The translations under genes and the position numbers were made by a program. The notes under the pieces are model-generated. The model saw nothing but the letters and a program-made list of their open reading frames with translations. It did no database searches and was not told the origin of the DNA. A DNA stretch of 46,434 bases from Sulfitobacter sp. (GTDB lineage: Bacteria > Pseudomonadota > Alphaproteobacteria > Rhodobacterales > Rhodobacteraceae). Of this stretch, positions 8,704 to 16,807 are shown one piece after another; position 1 is the first letter of the stretch, and the number at the start of each line of letters is the position of its first letter. The stretch spans positions 1 through 46,434 of the forward strand of contig JAGXFI010000108.1 in assembly GCA_024637305.1 (NCBI GenBank), given 5' to 3'.

Positions 8704-10452
8704 ATGTTCAACTCAACCAGACTGAATGCCCGCAAGGCGCATCTTCTTAATCTGTGGCATGCCCGCGCGGCGACGCGGACGAAAGCGCGCGCGCGTGGTT
8801 TCGTCTCCGCGCCGGAGCCGCGCACGATCGGGTCGTTCGCGCGTGGACGCCAGTTGATTGCTGGAAACTTCCTGTTCGCGGGCAGCCTTCTGTCGGAACA
8901 GGACAAAAGCCCGTGGGAGCTTGTGCCGCCCAATGCAGGCTTTGCCGAAGGCCTGCACGGCTTTGCATGGATGGACGATCTGGCCGCCGTGGGCGACGTC
9001 AAGGCGCGCGATGCCGCGCGGCGTTGGCTATGGGAATGGATCGACGTTTACGGCAAGGGCCGCGGGCCGGGGTGGACGCCTGACCTGACGGGGCGGCGCC
9101 TGATCCGGTGGATCAACCATGCGCTGTTCGTGCTGCGCGGCAATGACGAATATGACAGCGATGCGTTCTATCGCTCTTTGCGCCAGCAGACGCGGTTTCT
9201 GGCCAAGCGCTGGCACGGTGCCGCACCGGGGCTGGCGCGGTTCGAGGCCCTGACCGGTTTGATATATGCTGGACTGTCGCTTGAGGGGCTCGAGCCGCTT
9301 GCCGATCCTGCGATCAAGGCGCTGGCCCGTGAATGCCGCACCCAGATCGACGCGCAAGGAGGCCTGCCCACCCGCAACCCCGAAGAACTGCTGAGTGTGT
9401 TCACCCTGCTCAGCTGGGCGGCGGCAGCGCTCAGCGAGGCCGGGCGCGGCACCCCGCGCGACCATCTGGCGGCGATAGAGCGGATCGCGCCTACGCTGCG
9501 TACCTTGCGCCATTCCGACGGCGGGCTGGCGCGGTTTCACGGCGGCGGGCGCGGTGCGGAAGGCTGGCTGGATCACGCATTGGCGGCATCGGGGATCAAG
9601 CACCGCCAGCCGGACGGATTGTCCATGGGCTATGCGCGCCTGTCGGCAGGGCGGACCAGTGTGATCATAGACGCCAGCCCGCCACCGGGGGGCGATGCGT
9701 CTTATAATGCGCATGCGTCCACATTGGCGTTCGAACTGACCTCGGGGCGCAGGCCGTTGATCGTCAACTGCGGTTCCGGCGTATCCTTCGGTATCGAATG
9801 GCGCCGGGCGGGGCGGGCGACACCGTCACATTCCGCCCTGTCGCTGGGCGGCTATTCCAGCGCACGTCTGGACGCGCCGGAGCGCTATTCCGGTCTTGAG
9901 GCATTGATCGACGGGCCAACGCATGTCCCGGTCGAGATCAGCAGCGCGCCCGATGGTCAGCGGTTTCAGGGCGGGCATGACGGTTATGTCCTGACCCACG
10001 GGCTGACCCACGCCCGCACGCTGGAACTGACGCTCGACGGTCGCGCGGTGGCGGGCGAAGACATGCTGCTGGCGATGGAGCCGTCTGATGAGCGCCGTTT
10101 CGACCGCGCGCTCGACCGTACCACGCTGAAGGGTATCAAATACGAGATTCGTTTCCATTTGCACCCTGAGGTCGATGCGACGCTGGATCTGGGAGGTGCG
10201 GCAGTCAGCATGGCGCTGAAAAGCGGTGAAATCTGGGTGTTCCGCCATGATGGCACGCAGACACTGACGCTGGAACCCGGTGTCTACCTTGAGACGACAC
10301 GTCTCAAACCCCGCGCGGCGGAGCAGATCGTGCTGACCGGTCGCACCACGTCTCACGCCACAAGAGTCCGCTGGTCCTTGTCCAAGGCGCAGGAAACTGC
10401 GATTGGCGTGCGGGATCTGTCGATGGACGATCCCTATATGGACGAAGATTGA
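8704..10452 (+). CDS. Heparinase II/III family protein, 582 aa
   Basis: An N-terminal alpha/alpha-toroid-like half (residues about 60-280, with GFAWMDDL and [19 protein letters not shown]) is followed by a beta-sandwich half (about 310-550, with [15 protein letters not shown] and [12 protein letters not shown]), as in heparinase II/III family lyases. No signal peptide is visible. Family members cleave acidic polysaccharides by beta-elimination, but these core-genome roseobacter forms next to purH have no defined substrate that I know of. The ribosome-binding site is weak. It ends 13 bases before purH. Confidence 0.85.
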   Translation: MFNSTRLNARKAHLLNLWHARAATRTKARARGFVSAPEPRTIGSFARGRQLIAGNFLFAGSLLSEQDKSPWELVPPNAGFAEGLHGFAWMDDLAAVGDVKARDAARRWLWEWIDVYGKGRGPGWTPDLTGRRLIRWINHALFVLRGNDEYDSDAFYRSLRQQTRFLAKRWHGAAPGLARFEALTGLIYAGLSLEGLEPLADPAIKALARECRTQIDAQGGLPTRNPEELLSVFTLLSWAAAALSEAGRGTPRDHLAAIERIAPTLRTLRHSDGGLARFHGGGRGAEGWLDHALAASGIKHRQPDGLSMGYARLSAGRTSVIIDASPPPGGDASYNAHASTLAFELTSGRRPLIVNCGSGVSFGIEWRRAGRATPSHSALSLGGYSSARLDAPERYSGLEALIDGPTHVPVEISSAPDGQRFQGGHDGYVLTHGLTHARTLELTLDGRAVAGEDMLLAMEPSDERRFDRALDRTTLKGIKYEIRFHLHPEVDATLDLGGAAVSMALKSGEIWVFRHDGTQTLTLEPGVYLETTRLKPRAAEQIVLTGRTTSHATRVRWSLSKAQETAIGVRDLSMDDPYMDED

Positions 10453-10465
10453 AAGGACCAGCCCC

Positions 10466-12052
10466 ATGCCCGACCTGCACCCCGTCAAACGTGCGCTTCT
10501 TTCCGTATCCGACAAGACCGGACTGGTCGAACTCGGCAAGGCGCTGGCCGCGCGCGGGGTCGAGTTGCTGAGCACGGGCGGCACGGCGAAAGCCTTGCGC
10601 GACGCGGGTCTGACGGTGCGGGATGTGGCAGAGGTCACCGGATATCGCGAAATGATGGACGGGCGCGTCAAAACGCTGCATCCGGCCGTCCACGGCGGCT
10701 TGCTGGCGTTGCGCGATGATGCGGGGCATGTCGCCGCGATGGGCGCGCATGGCATCGGCGAGATCGATCTGGTGGTGGTGAACCTTTACCCGTTCGAGCA
10801 AACCGTGGCCAAGGGCGCGGCCTATGCCGAGGCGATCGAGAACATCGACATCGGCGGCCCTGCGATGATCCGGTCGGCCGCCAAGAACCACGGTTTCGTC
10901 AATGTGATCGTCGATGTCGAGGATTACGCGCCGTTTCTGGCCGAACTCGAAGCGAACGGCGGTTCCACGACCTATGCGTTGCGCCAGCGGCTTGCCCAGA
11001 CCGCCTATGCACGCACAGCCGCTTATGACACCGCGGTCAGCACATGGATGGCGGCCGAGGTCGGCGGCACCCCGCGGCGGCGGACCTTTGGCGGAACGTT
11101 GGCGCAGACCTTGCGCTATGGCGAAAACCCGCATCAGCAGGCCGCATTCTACAAGGACGGCAGCGTCCGTCCCGGGGTGGCCACCGCGCGTCAGCATCAG
11201 GGCAAGGAACTGTCCTACAACAACATCAACGACACCGATGCAGCGTTCGAGCTGGTCAGCGAATTCGCCTCTTCCGAGGGACCGGCCTGCGCGATCATCA
11301 AACACGCCAACCCCTGCGGCGTCGCGCGGGGCGAAACCATGCTGGAGGCCTACACCCGCGCATTCGATTGTGACCGGACCAGTGCCTTTGGCGGAATTAT
11401 CGCGCTGAACCAGCCACTGGACGTGGAAACGGCGGAGGCGATTGCAGGCATATTCACCGAGGTGGTCATTGCGCCGGAAGCAGACGATGATGCGCGCAAG
11501 CTTTTCGCGTCCAAAAAAAACCTGCGCCTGTTGACGACCGGTGGCCTTGCCGATCCGACGGCTGCACGGCTCGCGGCGCGGCAGGTGGCCGGTGGCTGGC
11601 TGGTGCAGGAAATGGACGTTGGACGCATCTGCCCCAAAGACCTGACCGTCGTCACCAAGCGCGCGCCTTCAGAGCGTGAGCTGGCGGACCTGTTGTTTGC
11701 CTGGACGGTGGCCAAACATGTCAAATCAAATGCGATCATCTATGCCCATGAAGGTGCCACGGTCGGTATCGGCGCAGGCCAGATGAGCCGCGTCGATAGT
11801 ACCCGCATTGCGGCGCGCAAAGCGCAGGACATGGCCGAGGCGATGGGCCTTGCGCAGCCGCTGACCCAAGGGTCAGTAGTCGCGTCGGATGCATTCTTTC
11901 CGTTTGCCGACGGGTTGATAACCGCAGCCGAAGCCGGTGCGACCGCTGTGATCCAGCCCGGCGGTTCCATGCGCGACGCCGAGGTCATTGCCGCTGCCGA
12001 CGATGCCGGCCTCGCGATGGTCTTCACCGGCATGCGCCACTTCCGGCACTGA
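10466..12052 (+). CDS. purH: Bifunctional AICAR formyltransferase / IMP cyclohydrolase PurH
   Basis: Catalyses the last two steps of de novo IMP synthesis. The N-terminal MGS-like cyclohydrolase domain (residues about 1-200) contains [29 protein letters not shown] and [16 protein letters not shown]. The C-terminal transformylase domain contains KHANPCGVA near 276, and the C-terminus carries GGSMRD and MRHFRH. Length 528 aa is normal. The start is the ATG at 10466 behind a GAAAGGA site; upstream in-frame codons overlap the heparinase gene and are not expected to be used. Confidence 0.97.
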   Translation: MPDLHPVKRALLSVSDKTGLVELGKALAARGVELLSTGGTAKALRDAGLTVRDVAEVTGYREMMDGRVKTLHPAVHGGLLALRDDAGHVAAMGAHGIGEIDLVVVNLYPFEQTVAKGAAYAEAIENIDIGGPAMIRSAAKNHGFVNVIVDVEDYAPFLAELEANGGSTTYALRQRLAQTAYARTAAYDTAVSTWMAAEVGGTPRRRTFGGTLAQTLRYGENPHQQAAFYKDGSVRPGVATARQHQGKELSYNNINDTDAAFELVSEFASSEGPACAIIKHANPCGVARGETMLEAYTRAFDCDRTSAFGGIIALNQPLDVETAEAIAGIFTEVVIAPEADDDARKLFASKKNLRLLTTGGLADPTAARLAARQVAGGWLVQEMDVGRICPKDLTVVTKRAPSERELADLLFAWTVAKHVKSNAIIYAHEGATVGIGAGQMSRVDSTRIAARKAQDMAEAMGLAQPLTQGSVVASDAFFPFADGLITAAEAGATAVIQPGGSMRDAEVIAAADDAGLAMVFTGMRHFRH

Positions 12053-12062
12053 GGTCAGGACG

Positions 12063-12563
12063 GTGCGGATCATATTCTGGGCAGCTTTCGCGGCGTTCCT
12101 GATCGACCAGATCAGCAAGTATGTGGTTATCCACATGATGGAGCTGGCCCGGATCCGGTCCATCGACGTGCTGCCGCCGGTGCTGAACCTGCGCTATGGC
12201 GAGAACCGGGGCATCAATTTCGGCCTGTTCGGAGACGGTTCTGAGGCTAGCCGGTGGATATTGATCGGCCTTGCGGTGGTTATTTGTCTTGCTGTTCTGA
12301 CCTGGGCGCGCAGGAATGCCGGCACCTGGCGGGCACAGGCAAGCGTGGGGCTGCTGGTCGGGGGCGCGCTGGCAAACGTGGTTGATCGGTTGATTTACGG
12401 TTATGTTCTTGATTTCCTGAACAACTCCTGCTGCGGCTTCGTGAATCCATTTGTCTATAACATCGCGGACATCTTTATTTTCGCCGGTGCGTTGGGCCTG
12501 ATCTTTTTCACCGGCGAAGCAACACCGCCGTCCAAATCCGGCCCGCGGAAAAAAGTCGGGTGA
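12063..12563 (+). CDS. lspA: Lipoprotein signal peptidase LspA
   Basis: Inner-membrane aspartyl protease (signal peptidase II) that removes signal peptides from diacylated prolipoproteins. Four hydrophobic segments are visible. The catalytic aspartates are Asp108 in GGALANVVDRL and Asp136 in YNIADIF, both in standard motifs. The start is a GTG at 12063 with a GAGGTCAGGA site that overlaps the purH stop region, so translation is probably coupled to purH. It is followed by a lipoprotein gene, which would be one of its substrates. Confidence 0.95.
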   Translation: MRIIFWAAFAAFLIDQISKYVVIHMMELARIRSIDVLPPVLNLRYGENRGINFGLFGDGSEASRWILIGLAVVICLAVLTWARRNAGTWRAQASVGLLVGGALANVVDRLIYGYVLDFLNNSCCGFVNPFVYNIADIFIFAGALGLIFFTGEATPPSKSGPRKKVG

Positions 12564-12614
12564 CATTGCCCGCCGCCCTGCGATATTGAAGGGCAGACTT
12601 AAGGAGACGACCCC

Positions 12615-13118
12615 ATGCGCCTCATCGCTGCATTGATCCTGATCCCGCTGATGCTTGCCGGCTGTGCCAACACCGGCTTGCGCGATCTGCGCAGCAATTC
12701 CGCTGGCCCCGACGAATTCGGTATCCAGCCGGCCAAGCCGCTTGAGCAACCTGAAAGCTTCAACGAACTGCCTGTTCCGACACCCGGTCAGTCCAATCTG
12801 GCGGACCGAGATGCCTTGCAAGAGGGTGCGGCGGCGTTCGGGGGTCGCATTGCTGATCCGAACGGACCAATTCCTGCAAGTGACGGTGCGCTTGTACAGC
12901 ATGCAAGCCGCCTTGGTGTCGCGCCCGGTATCCGTCAGCAACTGGCCGAAACCGATGCCGATTTCCGCAAGCGCAAGGCGCGTTTCACCCAGTTCCGCAT
13001 CGTTCCGGTTGATCGCTACAATCAGGCCTATCGACGTGAGGCGCTGGATCCGCAGGCGGAACTGGCCCGTTGGCGCCGTGCCGGTGCGCGCGGACCCTCT
13101 GCGCCGCCTGCCAACTGA
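12615..13118 (+). CDS. DUF3035 lipoprotein (BamF-type), 167 aa
   Basis: A lipoprotein signal with lipobox LAGC (lipidated Cys17) is followed by a proline-rich stretch (FNELPVPTPGQSNLADRD) and a basic C-terminal helix, matching the DUF3035 family. In alphaproteobacteria this family has been named BamF, an accessory lipoprotein of the outer-membrane beta-barrel assembly complex. I infer that role by family, not from direct sequence evidence. It has a good AAGGAG ribosome-binding site and sits directly after lspA. Confidence 0.8.
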   Translation: MRLIAALILIPLMLAGCANTGLRDLRSNSAGPDEFGIQPAKPLEQPESFNELPVPTPGQSNLADRDALQEGAAAFGGRIADPNGPIPASDGALVQHASRLGVAPGIRQQLAETDADFRKRKARFTQFRIVPVDRYNQAYRREALDPQAELARWRRAGARGPSAPPAN

Positions 13119-13143
13119 TCCGATATACATCTGTGTGATAATG

Positions 13144-13169
13144 CGCGCTGCGGCTTGATCCGCGGCGCG
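13144..13169. other. Strong GC hairpin without T-tract
   Basis: Arms CGCGCTGCGG (13144-13153) and CCGCGGCGCG (13160-13169) pair over 10 bp, with one G-U wobble and a 6-base loop, in the 103-base gap between the DUF3035 gene and the M16 peptidase pair. No U-run follows, so it is not a canonical terminator. It could be a transcript-stabilising or attenuating element. Confidence 0.35.
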
Positions 13170-13221
13170 AAGGGCGTAGGTAGCATGCAAGTTAGATTTA
13201 CCTGATCCAAAAGGATGCTCC

Positions 13222-14562
13222 ATGTTGCGACTGACCAAGATTGTAGCACTTGCCGCGCTTTTGATGCCCGCCGTTGTGCAGGCCGAAACCTCCGGCGCGG
13301 TGACGGATTTTACCCTCGACAATGGTATGCAGGTGGTCGTGATCGAAGATCACCGCGCACCGGTCGTACAGCACATGGTCTGGTATCGTGCAGGGTCTGC
13401 CGATGAGCCCAAAGGGTCGTCGGGCGTGGCGCATTTTCTTGAACATCTGTTGTTCAAAGCCACCGACAAGATGGAGGCTGGCGAACTGTCGGCCACCGTC
13501 GCCGCCAATGGCGGGCGCGACAACGCCTTCACCAGCTACGATTACACCGCCTATTTTCAACGCATCGCCGCCGACCGGCTTGAACTGATGATGCAGATGG
13601 AAAGCGACCGGATGAAGAATATCCGCCTAACGCCCGAAAACATCGCCACCGAGCGCGATGTCATCCTGGAAGAGCGGAACCAGCGGACGGACAATAGCCC
13701 CGGCGCCCTGTTCAATGAACAGATGTCAGCTGCGCAGTATCTGAACCACCGCTATGGCACGCCGATCATCGGCTGGCGACACGAGATGGAAGAGCTGGAC
13801 CTCGAAGACGCGCTTTCTTTCTATGATCTCTATTATTCACCCAACAATGCGATTCTTGTCGTGTCGGGGGATGTCGAGCCGGAGAATGTCCGGGCGCTGG
13901 CCGAGAAATACTATGGTGTGATTCCCGCCAATCCGGATCTACCGGAGCGTCTACGTACCAAAGAACCGCGCCAGAACGCGGAGCGGCGGGTGATCTTCCG
14001 CGACGCGCGGGTGGCGCAACCCTACATAAGCCGCAGCTATCTGGTGCCCGAACGCGACACCGGCGAACAGGAAATAGCAGCCGCCTTGACGATCTTGGCG
14101 GAGATACTCGGTGGCGGGACAACCAGTTATCTTGCGGAGAAACTACAATTCGACGCGCCGACTGCGACCTATACCACCGCCTATTACTCAGCCGTGAATC
14201 TGGACGCCACCACGTTTCGCATGATTGTCGTACCGAGCGACGGCGTTTCGTTGACGCAGGCCGAGCAAGCGCTGGATGCAGCACTTGCACAGTTCCTGAA
14301 AGATGGCGTGGACCCGGCGCAGCTCGAACGGATCAAACTGCAAATTCGTGCGGGCGAAATCTATGCGCAGGATAATGTGGACGGCATTGCCAATCGTTAC
14401 GGGCGTGCGTTGACCTCAGGGCTGACCATCAAGGATGTGCAGGACTGGCCCGACGTTCTGGATGCCGTAACCGCTGATGACATCATGGGTGCCGCAAAAC
14501 TGCTGCGCCGCGACGCCTCCGTGACCGGATGGCTGACACGCCCTGAGGGAGAGACGCAATGA
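13222..14562 (+). CDS. M16 zinc peptidase, catalytic subunit, 446 aa
   Basis: Periplasmic pitrilysin-family metallopeptidase. A signal peptide (about 1-21, ending VVQA) is followed by the inverted zinc motif HFLEH at residues 71-75 (His71, Glu74, His75), with the distal glutamate in VILEERNQR (Glu150 or Glu151). A second M16 half follows, with GGGTTSYLAEKLQFD near residue 296. Two-subunit M16B enzymes pair this type with a non-catalytic partner, here the next gene, whose ATG overlaps this stop. AAAGGA ribosome-binding site. The substrate is unknown; peptide turnover in the envelope is the usual inference. Confidence 0.92.
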   Translation: MLRLTKIVALAALLMPAVVQAETSGAVTDFTLDNGMQVVVIEDHRAPVVQHMVWYRAGSADEPKGSSGVAHFLEHLLFKATDKMEAGELSATVAANGGRDNAFTSYDYTAYFQRIAADRLELMMQMESDRMKNIRLTPENIATERDVILEERNQRTDNSPGALFNEQMSAAQYLNHRYGTPIIGWRHEMEELDLEDALSFYDLYYSPNNAILVVSGDVEPENVRALAEKYYGVIPANPDLPERLRTKEPRQNAERRVIFRDARVAQPYISRSYLVPERDTGEQEIAAALTILAEILGGGTTSYLAEKLQFDAPTATYTTAYYSAVNLDATTFRMIVVPSDGVSLTQAEQALDAALAQFLKDGVDPAQLERIKLQIRAGEIYAQDNVDGIANRYGRALTSGLTIKDVQDWPDVLDAVTADDIMGAAKLLRRDASVTGWLTRPEGETQ

Positions 14563-15869
14563 AACTGATCTATGCCTGCGCCATGATGCTTTTGGCGGCG
14601 CTGCCTGCGCATGCCGAGGTCGAAATTCAGACCGTAACCAGCCCCGGCGGGATTGAGGCCTGGCTGGTCGAAGAACACTCGCTGCCCTTCGTGGCGCTGG
14701 AAATCGCATTTCGCGGCGGCACGTCGCTGGATGTCGAGGGCAAGCGCGGCGCGGTGAATCTGATGTCCGGCCTTCTCGAAGAAGGTGCGGGTGACATGGA
14801 TGCGCGTGAATTCGCCCGCGCCACAGAAGCGTTGGCAACCACATTCAGCTTTTCCGCAGGCCCCGAAGAATTGTCGATTTCCGCCCGTTTCCTGACGGAG
14901 AATTTCGACGAGAGCGTGGCCTTGCTGCGTGCCGCCATTCAGGAGCCGCGCTTTGAATCGGGGGACATCGAAAGGGTGCGCGCGCAGGTCCTTTCGGGCC
15001 TTGCCTTTGCGACCAAGGACCCCAACGAGATTGCGGGCAAGACATTTGCCGAGATGGCCTATGGCGATCATCCCTACGGTGCGCCGCAGGAGGGAACGGT
15101 AGAAAGCGTGGCCTCTCTGACCCGCGACGATCTGGTCGAGGCGCACCGCAACGTGCTGTCGCGTGACCGCGTGCTTGTTGCAGCGGTAGGGGACATCACG
15201 CCGGAGCAGTTGGGGACATTGCTGGACACGCTTCTGGGTGATTTGCCCGAAACCGGCGCACCGATGCCGCCTAAGGTCGAGCCGCAGATTTCACGCGGCG
15301 TCACTGTCGTGGATTTCCCGACGCCCCAATCCGTCGCGCTGTTTGGTCAGCGGGGGATCGGCGTGGACGACCCTGACTATTTCGCGGCTGTCTTGCTCAA
15401 TCAGGTGCTGGGGGGCGGGTCGTTCGAAAGCCGTTTGATGAACGAAGTCCGCGAGAAACGTGGATTGACCTATGGCGTCAACAGCTACCTGTATCCGCGC
15501 GATCTGGGCAATGCCTTGATGGGGTCCACCAGTTCGTCGAATGACCGGATCGGGCTGGCGATGGACGTGATCCGCGACGAATGGGCCAAGGCCGCCGAAG
15601 CAGGGGTGACCGAAAAGGAATTGCAGGACGCCAAGACCTATCTGACGGGCGCATATCCTCTGCGTTTCGATGGCAACAGCACAATTGCGGGCATCCTTGT
15701 CGGAATGCAGATGATCGGCCTGCCAGCTGACTATATCGCCACCCGGAACGACAAGGTGGAGGCAGTGACACTGGAGGACGTGCAACGTGTCGCGGGTGAA
15801 TTGTTGGATCCCGACGGCCTGCACTTTGTGGTTGTCGGTCAACCCGAAGGGGTCGCGACCACGGACTAG
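14559..15869 (+). CDS. M16 peptidase-fold partner subunit, non-catalytic, 436 aa
   Basis: Signal peptide (about 1-19, ending LPAHA). At the position of the zinc motif the protein reads AVNLMSGLLEEGAG, so HxxEH is absent and the subunit cannot bind catalytic zinc. It keeps the substrate-binding Arg/Tyr region in VREKRGLTYGVNSYLYPRD. That is the expected division of labour in heterodimeric M16B peptidases. The overlap ATGA with the catalytic gene supports coupled, stoichiometric synthesis. Confidence 0.92.
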   Translation: MKLIYACAMMLLAALPAHAEVEIQTVTSPGGIEAWLVEEHSLPFVALEIAFRGGTSLDVEGKRGAVNLMSGLLEEGAGDMDAREFARATEALATTFSFSAGPEELSISARFLTENFDESVALLRAAIQEPRFESGDIERVRAQVLSGLAFATKDPNEIAGKTFAEMAYGDHPYGAPQEGTVESVASLTRDDLVEAHRNVLSRDRVLVAAVGDITPEQLGTLLDTLLGDLPETGAPMPPKVEPQISRGVTVVDFPTPQSVALFGQRGIGVDDPDYFAAVLLNQVLGGGSFESRLMNEVREKRGLTYGVNSYLYPRDLGNALMGSTSSSNDRIGLAMDVIRDEWAKAAEAGVTEKELQDAKTYLTGAYPLRFDGNSTIAGILVGMQMIGLPADYIATRNDKVEAVTLEDVQRVAGELLDPDGLHFVVVGQPEGVATTD

Positions 15870-15883
15870 CCCTGTGCCAGCCG

Positions 15884-16783
15884 TTATAGTTCAGGCATCT
15901 CGACGACATCGCCGCTCTTGCCCTTGTGGGCCGGTTCGACATGGATCGACGTCGCGGTGCCGCCAAGCTCGCTACCAAGCGCCGCCTCGATCCGGTCGCA
16001 GATCGCATGTGAGTCCGAGACGGTCATGTCGCCAGGAACAATCAGGTGGAATTCGATGAAATTCAGCCGACCGGTTTGACGCATCCGCAGATCATGCGCC
16101 TGCAATGCTCCGGCACCGTTTGCGGCAATGATCGCTTCGACCTTGCGCAGGACATCGGCATCCGGTGCCGCGTCCATCAGCCCGTCGATGGAGGACCGCA
16201 TCAGCACCCAGCCCGACCACAGCACGTTGACCGCGACAAGCAGGGCGATCACCGGGTCGAGCCACAAAAGGCCGGTCGCCTGCGCGACGATCAACCCGAC
16301 GATGGCCCCAACGGAAGTCACCACATCGGTCATCAGATGCCTGCCGTCCGCGACCAGTGCGGGCGACCGCTCCTGTCTGCCGCCCCGGATCAGAATCCCC
16401 GCCCAGATCAGGTTGATCACCGTCGCCACGCCATTGACGGTCAGACCCGCTGCCGCCGCGTCGATCCTGCGGGGCGCAAGCAAGGTCGCGTAGGCTTCCT
16501 GCATGATAAGGACCGCCGCCAGCGCGATCATCGCGCCTTCTGCAACCGCAGAGAGGTATTCCGCCTTGCTGTGACCATAAGGATGGTTGGCATCGGGCGG
16601 CTTCATGCTGACGCGGACCGCAAGCAACGCCAGAAAACCCGCGACGATGTTGACGACGCTCTCAAGCGCGTCGGAATACAGCGCGACGCTGCCTGTCATG
16701 CGATAGGCGGCCCACTTGAGGCCCAGAACGACAATGCCGACGATTATCGTCCCAACCGCAAGCTTGCTGGCGTTCAGGGTCAC
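15884..16783 (-). CDS. Cation diffusion facilitator (CDF) family metal exporter
   Basis: Proton-driven efflux of divalent metals from the cytosol. Six transmembrane helices are predictable in residues 1-205, with a cytosolic C-terminal domain (about 206-299) for dimerisation. The TM5 half-site RHLMTDVV has the normal HxxxD. In TM2 the FieF-type DxxxD position reads ESVVN (Glu and Asn), which belongs to a common but less studied subgroup and leaves the metal open (Zn, Fe or Mn). HPYGHSKAEYLSA is the usual TM3-adjacent motif. GTG start. It lies 24 bases downstream of the ALDH gene on the same strand and may be co-transcribed with deoC. Confidence 0.88.
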   Translation of the reverse strand: MTLNASKLAVGTIIVGIVVLGLKWAAYRMTGSVALYSDALESVVNIVAGFLALLAVRVSMKPPDANHPYGHSKAEYLSAVAEGAMIALAAVLIMQEAYATLLAPRRIDAAAAGLTVNGVATVINLIWAGILIRGGRQERSPALVADGRHLMTDVVTSVGAIVGLIVAQATGLLWLDPVIALLVAVNVLWSGWVLMRSSIDGLMDAAPDADVLRKVEAIIAANGAGALQAHDLRMRQTGRLNFIEFHLIVPGDMTVSDSHAICDRIEAALGSELGGTATSIHVEPAHKGKSGDVVEMPEL

Positions 16784-16807
16784 GTTCTGTCTCGCGTCCG
16801 TGACCGG

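Noticed and set aside
12024-13322. 432-codon minus-strand frame across lspA and the BamF-like gene
   Set aside because: It covers two well-supported plus-strand genes and their gap. Composition is typical of a shadow frame and no domain is visible.
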